From contig JBGOUJ010000103.1 in assembly GCA_041477005.1 (NCBI GenBank), forward strand, positions 1 through 16,075: a DNA stretch of 16,075 nt. The letters are read 5' to 3'. This document shows, piece after piece, positions 1 to 7,111 of this stretch (positions are counted from its first letter, which is position 1; each line of letters opens with the position of its first letter). A program made the translations under genes and the position numbers. Below the pieces are notes generated by a model. That model saw only the letters and a list, made by a program, of their open reading frames with translations. It was not told where the DNA came from and did not search any database. This stretch comes from JBGOUJ01 sp041477005. Lineage in GTDB: Bacteria > Acidobacteriota > Terriglobia > Bryobacterales > JACQDG01.

Positions 1-213
1 ATAGGGCCCGGGCGCGGGCAGCTTGGCGACGACGAAGAAACTGGCGTAGCCGTTGCGCGCCACGCCCGGCGAAATCACCTCCCGCCGCCGCCCACCCCGG
101 TCGGCCGCGATGATATCGCCATGAATCGAGGGCCGCTGCAGCTCGGGATAGACCAGAACCTCCTGCGCCGGAGCGCCAAGCGCGGCGGCAAACAGGAGTA
201 CTAAGAGCAGCAT
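1..213 (-). CDS. Secreted protein, N-terminal part (runs off the left edge)
   Basis: An open frame begins with ATG at 213 on the minus strand and continues unbroken to base 1, giving 71 residues; the rest lies outside the window. The first ~17 residues (MLLLVLLFAAALGAPAQ) form a hydrophobic segment ending in a plausible signal-peptidase I site (A-P-A before Q). The mature part starts EVLVYPELQRP and contains GYASFFVVAKLPAPGP, which suggests a beta-rich exported protein. I do not recognise the family. No good ribosome site precedes ATG 213, and the frame stays open upstream, so a start at TTG 255 or GTG 342 with a longer, arginine-rich n-region (RKFRYHVG) is possible. The exported nature is fairly clear; the function is unknown. 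Confidence 0.6.
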   Translation of the reverse strand, partial: MLLLVLLFAAALGAPAQEVLVYPELQRPSIHGDIIAADRGGRRREVISPGVARNGYASFFVVAKLPAPGPY

Positions 214-454
214 TCCAACATGATATCGGAACTTGCGCCCGCCAGTTTTTTGCAAACGCCTCAGGCCGAGCCGCGGCGCTCCCTGAGCGGGTAGGTTTCT
301 AAGGTCCCATTTAACAGACTCTTCATCGTGTCCCGGCCCCACTGTCTGTCTTGGTTCGTTATCATGATCCTTACCCCCTTTTTCGTAACCAGAGCCGGCC
401 AAAATTTGGGCGCCAAGCAGGAGTTGGGGCGCCGGACGCCGGAAGTCGCATAGA
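214..454. other. Intergenic region between divergent genes, with inverted repeats
   Basis: These 241 bases separate the divergently transcribed secreted-protein gene and the regulator gene, so promoters for both should lie here. Visible structure: CTCAGG (260-265) pairs with CCTGAG (282-287) around the 8-bp palindrome GCCGCGGC (270-277), and the palindrome-bearing heptamer GGGCGCC occurs twice in the same orientation (408-414 and 427-433). GGAAG at 441-445 is a plausible ribosome site for the regulator at 455. No convincing -35/-10 pair was found by eye. Confidence 0.35.
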
Positions 455-2350
455 ATGCCTCAGCAAGCAGACCACTTATACGAGTTCGGGCCCTTCCGGC
501 TGGACGTCGCGGAGCGTCTCCTGAGGAGGCAGGGGCAGGTGGTGCCGCTGACGGCGAAGGTCTTTGACCTGCTGGTGGTGCTGGTGGAAAACCGGGGCCG
601 GCTCGTGGAAAAGGATTACCTGCTGAAGACCATCTGGCCCGACAGTTTTGTGGAAGAGGCCAACTTGAGCGTCAACGTCTCGGCACTGCGGAAGGCGCTC
701 GGCGAGCTTCCTAACAACCCGCAGTATGTCGAGACAGTGCCCAAGCGAGGCTACCGCTTCGTCGCGCCGGTGAAAGAGGCCGCGGACGGCGCGTCGAGCA
801 GCGGGGTAGAAGAGCGGACTAAATCGGCGCCGGAGCCAGCCCCCACCGAGGCGCCGCGCCCACGCCGCGGGTGGCTGCTCGGAGTTGCTGCTGCGTTGCT
901 GGTCTTGTGCGGCGCCGGCGCCTACCTGGTGCTGCAGAATGTCCACAAGGCCGACGGGCTGCTCGTCACCGACATCCGCTCGATTGCGGTGTTGCCGTTC
1001 CTGCCGCTGGCCGGTGACGAGTCTCAGAACTATCTGGGTCTGGGAATGGCGGACGCGTTGATCACCAGGCTGAGCAACATCCGGCGCGTGACCGTGCGCG
1101 CCACGAGCGCCGTCCTGAAGTATTCCTCCTCCAAGGATCTCCTCGCGGCAGGCAGAGAGCTCGGCGTTGACGCGCTGGTCGAGGGGCGGATCCAGCGGCA
1201 GGACCGAAACATTCGGGTGACGGTGCAACTGCTGCGGGTTCGGGACGGAGCGCCGCTCTGGGCGCAGACGTTCGATGACTCCTTCACCAATATTTTTCAG
1301 GTGCAGGACTCCATCTCCGAAAAGATTGCCGGCGCAATTTCCCTTAAGCTCAGCGAGCCGGAGCGGCAGAGCCTGACCAAACGCCACACGGAAAATACCG
1401 AAGCCTACCAGCTTTACCTGCAAGGCCTGTATTTCGCCTCCAAACGGACCCAGCAAGGGACCGCAACCGCCATCCAGTACTACCAGCAGGCAGCCGCGAA
1501 GGATCCCGAGTACGCCCTGCCCTACGCGGGGATGGCGTCCTGTTACATAACGCAAGCGGGCGTGGGACTGGGAGAGGAGCTGCGCGAGAAGGCGCGGATG
1601 GCGGCCATGAAAGCCAGCAACCTGGATCCGGGGCTGGCGGAGGCTCACGTAGCGCTGGGCCAGGTGCTCATGCGAGGCGATTGGGACTGGGCGGGCGCCG
1701 GCCGGGCTTTCGACCGGGCCATCACCATCGACGGGAACCTGGCCCCGGCGCACTGGGCCAAGTCCACGCTCCTGACCGCGCAAGGACGCCACGAGGAGGC
1801 CATCCGGGAGATGGAGATGGCGTGCAGCTTGGACCCGGCATCCCCGGCGATGAGGTCGGATCTCGGCTGGACCCTTTACTGCGCCCGCCGCTACGACGAA
1901 GCGATCCAATACTCCAGGAAAGCCGTCGAGATGGACCCGTGGTCGTTTACGGCCCACCGGGAGCTGGCCAAGGAATACCTGGTGAAGTCGATGTATGCGG
2001 AAGCAATCGGAGAGTGCCGCAAGACCCTGGATCTGGTCGGTGGCCGCCGGAGCCGGGAACTGGCCGACCTGGGGTACGCCTACGCCGTCTCCGGAAACCA
2101 GGCGGAAGCTCAGGCTATCCTGGCTGAGCTGAAGCAGGGCAGCCGGAATGAGGCCCCTCCTTACTACGCCTTGGCGGTTCTTCAGGCCAGCCTTGGGGAG
2201 AAAGATGCCGCCTTTGAGTCGCTGGAGAATGCTTGCCGGCAGCGGCTGTCACGGCCCATTTGGATGAAAGTCGACCCGGTGCTGGACCCTCTGCGCCGAG
2301 ATTCCCGCTTTCGAGACCTTCTGCGGCGAAATCGCCTGGCCTCTGAGTAG
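455..2350 (+). CDS. Membrane-anchored CadC-like transcriptional regulator: wHTH, TM, TolB-like domain, TPRs
   Basis: The 631-residue protein starts with an OmpR/PhoB-type winged helix (about residues 8-106; the ending VETVPKRGYRFVAPV is the usual signature of the wing strand). An acidic/proline linker follows, then one membrane helix (about 140-160, GWLLGVAAALLVLCGAGAYL). A TolB/FlgO-like periplasmic fold comes next (about 174-300, beginning IRSIAVLPF), and the C-terminal half is tetratricopeptide repeats. Known CadC/ToxR-type proteins bind DNA on the cytoplasmic side while sensing signals across the membrane; this domain order is very common in Acidobacteriota. TAG at 451 closes the frame just upstream, fixing ATG 455 as the first start, with GGAAG about 9 nt before it. 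The target genes cannot be read from the sequence; the nearby sigma-factor gene or the divergent gene are candidates. Confidence 0.92.
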   Translation: MPQQADHLYEFGPFRLDVAERLLRRQGQVVPLTAKVFDLLVVLVENRGRLVEKDYLLKTIWPDSFVEEANLSVNVSALRKALGELPNNPQYVETVPKRGYRFVAPVKEAADGASSSGVEERTKSAPEPAPTEAPRPRRGWLLGVAAALLVLCGAGAYLVLQNVHKADGLLVTDIRSIAVLPFLPLAGDESQNYLGLGMADALITRLSNIRRVTVRATSAVLKYSSSKDLLAAGRELGVDALVEGRIQRQDRNIRVTVQLLRVRDGAPLWAQTFDDSFTNIFQVQDSISEKIAGAISLKLSEPERQSLTKRHTENTEAYQLYLQGLYFASKRTQQGTATAIQYYQQAAAKDPEYALPYAGMASCYITQAGVGLGEELREKARMAAMKASNLDPGLAEAHVALGQVLMRGDWDWAGAGRAFDRAITIDGNLAPAHWAKSTLLTAQGRHEEAIREMEMACSLDPASPAMRSDLGWTLYCARRYDEAIQYSRKAVEMDPWSFTAHRELAKEYLVKSMYAEAIGECRKTLDLVGGRRSRELADLGYAYAVSGNQAEAQAILAELKQGSRNEAPPYYALAVLQASLGEKDAAFESLENACRQRLSRPIWMKVDPVLDPLRRDSRFRDLLRRNRLASE

Positions 2351-2477
2351 CCCGAGCGTCCTTCGGTCTCCCGAGCAACCCTTTTATTTTGTTAGGAATA
2401 GAGATTTTGGGAATCTTTTGGAGGATTCTTGGACGGCCTTAAGGACGTTTCTGGCCGCTTCCTCGTACTGTGCTGCC

Positions 2478-3158
2478 ATGGAACAAATCGCCGCCGGTCC
2501 CCCCGACATGCCCGGACTCGGCGGCCTACCCTTTGCTGGAACCGTCGGTGATGGCGTTACACCCGAACAGGACCTGCTCGCCCGCGCCCGCCGTGGAGAC
2601 CGCCAGGCCCAGGGTGAGCTCTACGAGCAGCACATTCACGGGTCGGTAGCCATCCGCAGCCTCCTACGCCGGGCTGTCCCTTCGGAAGCCGAACGGGAGG
2701 ACCTGCTTCACGAGATCTTTCTGGCCGCCGTGGAGGGCAAGGGCGAGTTTCGGGGCGAGGCGCGGCTGTCCACTTACCTGTTCCGGGTAGCCCAACTGAC
2801 CGTGCTGGACGTCCACCGGGCCGCCAATACGCAAAAGCGTGGCGGTCATATCCGGCTGGTGGGAGAGGCGGAGTGGACCGAGAATCCAGCGCTGGAGCCG
2901 TCGTCTCGGCCGCTGGAGTATGAAGAAGTCGAGGTCCGTCTGGCCCTTGACCGGCTGATGGAGGAGGTCCCGGAGGCCTTCCGCGCCGCGCTGAGGCTGC
3001 GCATTGTGTACGAGTTGGACTACCAGCAAATTGCCGATCGCCTGGCCATCCCCTTGAATACGGTCGCCACCCGTATCTTCAAGGGCAAGACAGTGCTGGT
3101 GAAGTTGCTCCAGCAGTCAGGGTTCAAGATCGGTGAGATGCATGCCCGCCCTGCATAG
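2478..3158 (+). CDS. RNA polymerase ECF-type sigma factor
   Basis: The 226-residue product has a sigma-70 region 2 (about residues 30-120; LLARARRGDRQAQGELYEQH, then AEREDLLHEIFLAAVEG and LSTYLFRVAQLTVLD) and a region 4 helix-turn-helix (about 155-215; ALDRLMEEVPEAFRAALRLR, then YQQIADRLAIPLNTVATRIFKGK). No region 1.1 or 3 is present, which is typical of ECF sigma factors. It would direct RNA polymerase to a specific promoter set. The start is uncertain: ATG 2478 is the first ATG but has no clear ribosome site. An in-frame TTG at 2418 would add 20 residues (LEDSWTALRTFLAASSYCAA), and GGAGG at 2420-2424 is misplaced for either start. The gene lies 127 nt after the CadC-like regulator. No anti-sigma gene is adjacent. 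Its 3' end overlaps the convergent downstream gene by 35 bp. Confidence 0.88.
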   Translation: MEQIAAGPPDMPGLGGLPFAGTVGDGVTPEQDLLARARRGDRQAQGELYEQHIHGSVAIRSLLRRAVPSEAEREDLLHEIFLAAVEGKGEFRGEARLSTYLFRVAQLTVLDVHRAANTQKRGGHIRLVGEAEWTENPALEPSSRPLEYEEVEVRLALDRLMEEVPEAFRAALRLRIVYELDYQQIADRLAIPLNTVATRIFKGKTVLVKLLQQSGFKIGEMHARPA

Positions 3159-4437
3159 AGCCGCTCCCCTTTAGCCGGAGCCGCATATAAACCATCGCGG
3201 CGAGTGGGCGCCGGCCATAGAACGGCTCGATGGCGGAAGGAACCGTGTGCAGGGTCACGTTGCCCCCGAACCCGGTTTCCACCCCTGGGAATAATTTCAC
3301 GTCCCGGGTGTATCCCAAGGTGTAGGCGGCGATGCGGAAGTTCGAGCCGATAGTGCGTTCCAGCCGCTCCTTGAGGGCCGGGCGGTCGTCGAACAGCTCA
3401 TCCTTATCCACCAGCTCGAAGCGTCCTGTCACGTAGTTCTTGTGGCGAAACTGCAGAACAGATTCAACCAGAAAGGAATTGAGGTTCCGCTGCGCGACCG
3501 TCTTGTGGTTGCGGCCCCAGATGAAGCTGGAGGCCCAGTTTCCGGCCGCCAGGGGCGTGTTGTAGGTGATGGAAGCAGTGGAGCGCACAATGTCGTCCCG
3601 CTCGAGCTGTTCGGGCCGGGTCAACCGGCCGACCGATACCTGCCCGCTCCAGTTCCGCGCCGGCGTGAGGGTCAGCCGGCCGGCCCAGGAGTCGATTGCG
3701 CCGTGGTCGATGTTCCAGCGGCGCTCATTGGGCTCGGCGCCGTGGAAGCCGCTCGCCTCGAGCCGGAACATGCCGTGAGTGATCCCGGTGGTGACGACTT
3801 CGTTGACGATGTGCTGCGAGTCCTGCAAGTGATGGGAAAGCGTCGCCTGTGGAAGCTCCGCCGCCGAGATGCGGTGGGGATAGGCGACCGGGCCGAGGGC
3901 TGGATCGCCCACCGGCGCGAGATAGAGATGCCAGGCAGTCTTCTCCCCGAGCGGGCGGGCATACTGGAAAGACAGTTCCATGAAAAAATCGTGGGGGTGC
4001 TGGCCGTCGACAATGGGCTTGCCGAAAGCGGTCTCGCCGGTCTGAAACAGCAAGGGATAGCGGCGATCGGTCACCGTAGCGGGATCCAGGCTCAGCATGC
4101 TCCGGAACTGTACGGTTCCCCGGCGGGCGCGGTGCTGGGCCACGCCCATGAACCAGTTCGCCGAGAAGAACTTATCTCCACCACGCGGGCCGCTCTGCTG
4201 CTCCTCGACCAGGAAGGCCACGCCGTGGAGTGCGAAATGCCACGAGCCGGCCCGCAGGTGAATCATCTCCGCCGGCGAAGAGGCGGGGTTGGCGCTTGTG
4301 CCGGAGGCGCCATGATCCGCCGGCGCCTCAGCATCTCCGTCCATCGCGTGGTGGTGCTGGGCATCGAGAAGAGGCGCCGCCAGCAGCCATACCCACAGAA
4401 ACTTATTTCGAAGGCGAAAGAATTTGTGCCGGATCAT
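3124..4437 (-). CDS. Predicted outer-membrane/periplasmic protein, His-rich, uncharacterised family
   Basis: The 437-residue protein starts at ATG 4437, preceded by AGGTGG at about 8 nt; the frame stays open to 4542 but that stretch is the out-of-frame reading of an amidohydrolase tail. Residues 1-26 (MIRHKFFRLRNKFLWVWLLAAPLLDA) look like a signal peptide. The mature N-terminus is histidine-rich (QHHHAMDGD, then ADHG). The rest alternates aromatic and polar residues as in beta-barrel or beta-rich envelope proteins, with a striking GQHPHDFFMELSFQYARPLG segment near residue 145. I recall homologues of this type as hypothetical proteins in Proteobacteria and Acidobacteriota, with the QHPHDFFMEL block conserved, but know no assigned function. 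The C-terminus is again His-containing (GGHASHRS). Metal binding is only suggested. It overlaps the convergent sigma-factor gene by 35 bp. Confidence 0.8.
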   Translation of the reverse strand: MIRHKFFRLRNKFLWVWLLAAPLLDAQHHHAMDGDAEAPADHGASGTSANPASSPAEMIHLRAGSWHFALHGVAFLVEEQQSGPRGGDKFFSANWFMGVAQHRARRGTVQFRSMLSLDPATVTDRRYPLLFQTGETAFGKPIVDGQHPHDFFMELSFQYARPLGEKTAWHLYLAPVGDPALGPVAYPHRISAAELPQATLSHHLQDSQHIVNEVVTTGITHGMFRLEASGFHGAEPNERRWNIDHGAIDSWAGRLTLTPARNWSGQVSVGRLTRPEQLERDDIVRSTASITYNTPLAAGNWASSFIWGRNHKTVAQRNLNSFLVESVLQFRHKNYVTGRFELVDKDELFDDRPALKERLERTIGSNFRIAAYTLGYTRDVKLFPGVETGFGGNVTLHTVPSAIEPFYGRRPLAAMVYMRLRLKGSGSMQGGHASHRS

Positions 4438-4546
4438 AAATGTTTCCACCTTTGACCACGCGATGAACTTTACGAATACTGCGGATGTCGGCGAGCGGAT
4501 CGGCGTCGAGCACGACGAGGTCCGCCAGCTTACCCACTTCACTGAG
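4403..4546 (-). pseudogene. Amidohydrolase C-terminal remnant
   Basis: On the minus strand, 47 residues ending at TAA (4405-4403) read LSEVGKLADLVVLDADPLAD and continue IRSIRKVHRVVKGGNIYDPA to the stop. This is the classic C-terminal signature of imidazolonepropionase/prolidase-like amidohydrolases (…GKLADLVVLD…, …V.GG.IYD). A TGA (4549-4547) interrupts this frame immediately upstream. A neighbouring frame there reads SLLAQNEVG, which resembles the next piece of such proteins, so a frameshift is also possible. The TIM-barrel body with its metal ligands is missing, because the SMP-30 gene ends at 4600. It is therefore a tail-only relic. The downstream gene starts at ATG 4437 inside it, a 35-bp overlap, and its ribosome site is the codons for K-G-G. 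Confidence 0.75.
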
Positions 4547-4567
4547 TCAGACCGACCTCATTCTGGG

Positions 4568-4585
4568 CCAGCAGCGAGCTGCTGG
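4568..4585 (-). other. GC-rich stem-loop downstream of the SMP-30 gene
   Basis: CCAGCAG (4568-4574) pairs perfectly with CTGCTGG (4579-4585) around a 4-nt loop, beginning 14 nt after the stop codon of the SMP-30 gene on the minus strand. No T-run follows in the transcribed direction, so a textbook rho-independent terminator is not supported. It could be a weak terminator, a 3'-end stabiliser or a chance structure. Confidence 0.35.
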
Positions 4586-4599
4586 TGGGCTCAGCTTCT

Positions 4600-6216
4600 T
4601 CATGGCCGAATCCCCGGAATATTCAGCCGAATCCGGTAAAGGCCGGTCTCGGCCGTCATGTAGAGCGTTCGGCCGTCCTCGTCTCCCCAGGCCATATTGT
4701 GCGGGAGTTGCGGGGGAACAATCATTCCCAGGTGCTTGCCCTCCGGCGAAATGATCCAGGCGCCGCCGGGCCCGGCGACATACAGGTTGCCTTGCTGGTC
4801 CACTTTCATCCCGTCCAATGCTTCCTCGCCGGGCGCACTGTTCATGTCGAAGAAGACCCGGCCGCCCGAGAGTGAGCCGTCCGGATGCACCTCGTAGCGC
4901 ATGACGACCTTGTTCTTCGCGTCCCAGTTGGTGACGTAGAGGTATTTCTCGTCGGGCGAGAACGCGAGGCCGTTGGGGCCCGTGAAATCCGTGCTCACCA
5001 ACTTGAGCTTCCCGTCCCGGAGACAGAAGACGCCCGAGTACGACAGCTCTTTCCGCGGGTCATCGAAGAACTTCGGCAGGCCGAAGGGTGGGTCGGTGAA
5101 ATACAGAGTTCCGTCGGAGCGGTAGACCAGGTCGTTCGGGCTGTTGAGCCGCTTGCCCTCGTAGCGATCGGCCAGAACCGTGATCACGCCATTCTTTTCG
5201 AGGCGGACGACGCGCCGGCGGCCGTGCTCGTTGATGGTGAGCCGGCCCTCGCGGTCGAGCGTCAGTCCGTTCGAGCCGGGCTGGCCGTACTCGCCGATGT
5301 CCGGCCCGGCATAGCCACTCTTGGTCCGGAACACGGAAACCTGGCCGTCCGGCGTCCAGCGGTAAATGGTGTTGGCGTTGGGATCACTGAACAGCAGGTA
5401 GCCCCCGTCGCGGACCCAGACCGGGCCTTCGGTAAACAAGAAACCGTCGGCGAGCTTCTCAATCCGGGCGTCGGCCGGAACAATGGCGTCCGCCGCCGGA
5501 TCGAGCCGGAGCACTTTGCCGAGACTCTCGCGAGGCGCGGCGGCGCGGCCCTCTTTGTAGAAATCGAGAGTCGCCGAGCGGATCCAGATGAAGTTTTCGG
5601 GGCTGTAGGAAATCGGGCCGTTCATTCCGAAGACCGCGAGCTGGATCTGCTGGCCCGGGCGGACATTGCGGCCGATCACCACGCGGTTCGGAGCATTGAA
5701 GCCCTTCACCACCTGCCCGCCGCTCTGCCCGAGGACCAGCGGTATCTTTCCATCCACCCACACCTCGGCGTAATCGTCGATGACGATTTCAAACGCCACG
5801 GTGGAGCCGGTCGGATCGAAGCCGCCGATTTTCTCGGGGACCGTCACCTTGATGCGGTACCAGTTGAAGCAGATCCGGCCGGTGGACCGGCGGTGATCGA
5901 GCGTGGCCGGGTCGAGCGCCTCCCAGGCGGAGTCGTCGAAATCGGCGGCCCCGGCCTTGGGTGTGTAGTCGTAAGTCTTAATGGGCTTGCCGGTGGGCTT
6001 GAGGTCCGGCCCCGGACCACGGAAGTCGACCTCGATGATCTTGGTGTCACTGTAGCGCCACTGGCCTTTCGCCAGCCGGGCGCCCTCCGCCGTCATCAGG
6101 TCGATGACGGCGTCGGGGCGGCCGGTGGGTGGGTCCTGGGGGACCGTGGCCACCGGCCCGGCGGCGGCGAAGCCCGCCAGCAGGAGCGTTGCGAGAATGG
6201 TTCGTCGAGTGTACAT
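4600..6216 (-). CDS. Secreted SMP-30/gluconolactonase-family lactonase with N-terminal beta-sandwich domain
   Basis: The 538-residue protein has a signal peptide (MYTRRTILATLLLAGFAAAG) followed by a beta-sandwich resembling the sugar-binding jelly roll of beta-galactosidases (about 85-222; FDDSAWEAL, NWYRIKVTVPE, FEIVIDDYAEVWVDG). The rest is a six-bladed SMP-30/Gnl/LRE propeller (about 250-530). Expected divalent-metal ligands are visible: E263 in TEGPVW, N415 in GPNGLAFSPDE, D468 in LDGMKVD; N361 in NSPNDLVY matches the substrate-contact asparagine. Family members hydrolyse sugar lactones such as gluconolactone outside or inside the cell; the exact substrate here is unknown. ATG 6216 is preceded by GGGAGGA, which overlaps the stop of the upstream gene (gap 10 nt), so translation is probably coupled. 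A glucose dehydrogenase at the head of the same gene run would make its likely substrate. Confidence 0.88.
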   Translation of the reverse strand: MYTRRTILATLLLAGFAAAGPVATVPQDPPTGRPDAVIDLMTAEGARLAKGQWRYSDTKIIEVDFRGPGPDLKPTGKPIKTYDYTPKAGAADFDDSAWEALDPATLDHRRSTGRICFNWYRIKVTVPEKIGGFDPTGSTVAFEIVIDDYAEVWVDGKIPLVLGQSGGQVVKGFNAPNRVVIGRNVRPGQQIQLAVFGMNGPISYSPENFIWIRSATLDFYKEGRAAAPRESLGKVLRLDPAADAIVPADARIEKLADGFLFTEGPVWVRDGGYLLFSDPNANTIYRWTPDGQVSVFRTKSGYAGPDIGEYGQPGSNGLTLDREGRLTINEHGRRRVVRLEKNGVITVLADRYEGKRLNSPNDLVYRSDGTLYFTDPPFGLPKFFDDPRKELSYSGVFCLRDGKLKLVSTDFTGPNGLAFSPDEKYLYVTNWDAKNKVVMRYEVHPDGSLSGGRVFFDMNSAPGEEALDGMKVDQQGNLYVAGPGGAWIISPEGKHLGMIVPPQLPHNMAWGDEDGRTLYMTAETGLYRIRLNIPGIRP

Positions 6217-6226
6217 GGAATCCTCC

Positions 6227-7096
6227 CTAGCGGACCTTCACCACGTAATACGTCAGCGGGCCGTTGACTTGCTGGAACCAGTGCGGCACGCCGTTGGGGA
6301 TAATGATCACGTCGCCCTTGGCGATCTGGCGGGTTTCGCCGCCCCGGATGGACTTCCCCCGGAACTCGTCGGGCTCGGTGGCCTTGCCGTCGAGCATCTC
6401 GCCACCGGTGATGACGGTAGCCGTGCCGTCGAGGACGTGGACGATGTCGGTGTCCTTGGTGTGCACCTCCACCATGCCCGGCCCTTCGCGGCGGCTGGCG
6501 TGAACCATGTAGTTCGTGCCGTTGTTGTAGAGAACCGCCCCCTTGGCGAAGGCCTGCGCCACCTTGTCGCTCCCGTAGAAGGTCACGGCCGAAGTGGCCA
6601 TCATTCCTTCGAAGGCTTTGGAACCGGCAATGGCGAGCTGCTCATCCTGCGGGGCCGATGCCGCGCCGCTCACGCCGACCCCGCCGACAATCTGCCCGTC
6701 GACCATGATCGGTATCCCGCCTTGCAGCGGTGTGAAGGGCGTGACCTCGGCGACGGTCACCATCGACGTGCGGCCCTTGCCGATGACCTCTTCGAAAAAC
6801 TTCGTGGGGCGCTGGAACAGGACCGCCGTGCGCGCCTTGCCGATGGAGATGTTGGCGCCGGCGGCAAACGTGTTGTCCAGCCGCTCCAGAGCCATGAGGT
6901 TGCCGCCGTTATCGACGACGGCGATGACGCCGCCCGGAGCATTGAGGCGCTTTGCTTCGGCTGCCGCCGCCGCAATCACCTTCTTCGCCCCGTCCAGCGT
7001 GAGAGTTTTCTTATCCACCACCTGCGAGGAGGCGGCGCCGGCTGCGCTCAGGACTAACAGCGCCGCCGCGAGAGAATTCTTGAGTTGTGTGTTCAT
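6227..7096 (-). CDS. Secreted HbpS/GlcG-like (DUF336) haem-binding domain fused to a cupin
   Basis: The 289-residue product has a signal peptide (residues 1-25, ending AASSQ). A GlcG/HbpS-type domain follows (about 28-165; LTLDGAKKVIAAAAAEA, then GGVIAVVDNGGNLMALERLD, then the glycine-rich GGIPIMVDGQIVGGVGVSG). The C-terminal cupin (about 205-289) shows VEVHTKDTDIVHVLDGTATV and GDVIIIPNGVPHWF, with H212, H220 and H272 as possible metal ligands. HbpS-family proteins bind haem or corrinoid-like ligands and are linked to redox sensing; cupins bind metals or small acids. ATG 7096 follows GGGAGGAAAA. An earlier in-frame start at 7219 is rejected because the extension overlaps the preceding gene and looks non-coding. 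The function of the fusion is unknown; a periplasmic redox or haem-related role fits the neighbours. Confidence 0.87.
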   Translation of the reverse strand: MNTQLKNSLAAALLVLSAAGAASSQVVDKKTLTLDGAKKVIAAAAAEAKRLNAPGGVIAVVDNGGNLMALERLDNTFAAGANISIGKARTAVLFQRPTKFFEEVIGKGRTSMVTVAEVTPFTPLQGGIPIMVDGQIVGGVGVSGAASAPQDEQLAIAGSKAFEGMMATSAVTFYGSDKVAQAFAKGAVLYNNGTNYMVHASRREGPGMVEVHTKDTDIVHVLDGTATVITGGEMLDGKATEPDEFRGKSIRGGETRQIAKGDVIIIPNGVPHWFQQVNGPLTYYVVKVR

Positions 7097-7111
7097 GATT
7101 TTTTCCTCCCA

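Noticed and set aside
476..1957. Long minus-strand open frame opposite the CadC-like regulator
   Set aside because: It is a shadow of a clearly recognisable gene on the other strand; no domain signature and a composition typical of antisense frames in GC-rich DNA.
2351..2417. Possible terminator after the CadC-like regulator gene
   Set aside because: There is a T-rich stretch, but I could not form a stable stem before it.
2418..2477. TTG start at 2418 for the sigma factor
   Set aside because: Not excluded, but the 20 added residues show no sigma-factor similarity and the GGAGG there is wrongly spaced; the ATG at 2478 is preferred.
4438..4542. N-terminal extension of the His-rich protein to GTG 4542
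   Set aside because: This stretch is the off-frame reading of the amidohydrolase tail; the signal peptide and ribosome site place the start at 4437.
4614..4624. Partial GGAATATTC match to the Msr promoter palindrome
   Set aside because: It lies in the coding end of the SMP-30 gene, lacks the last base of the dyad and has no flanking similarity.
4885..6267. Long plus-strand open frame opposite the SMP-30 gene
   Set aside because: No recognisable domain; the minus-strand frame encodes a clear lactonase with conserved residues and a strong ribosome site.
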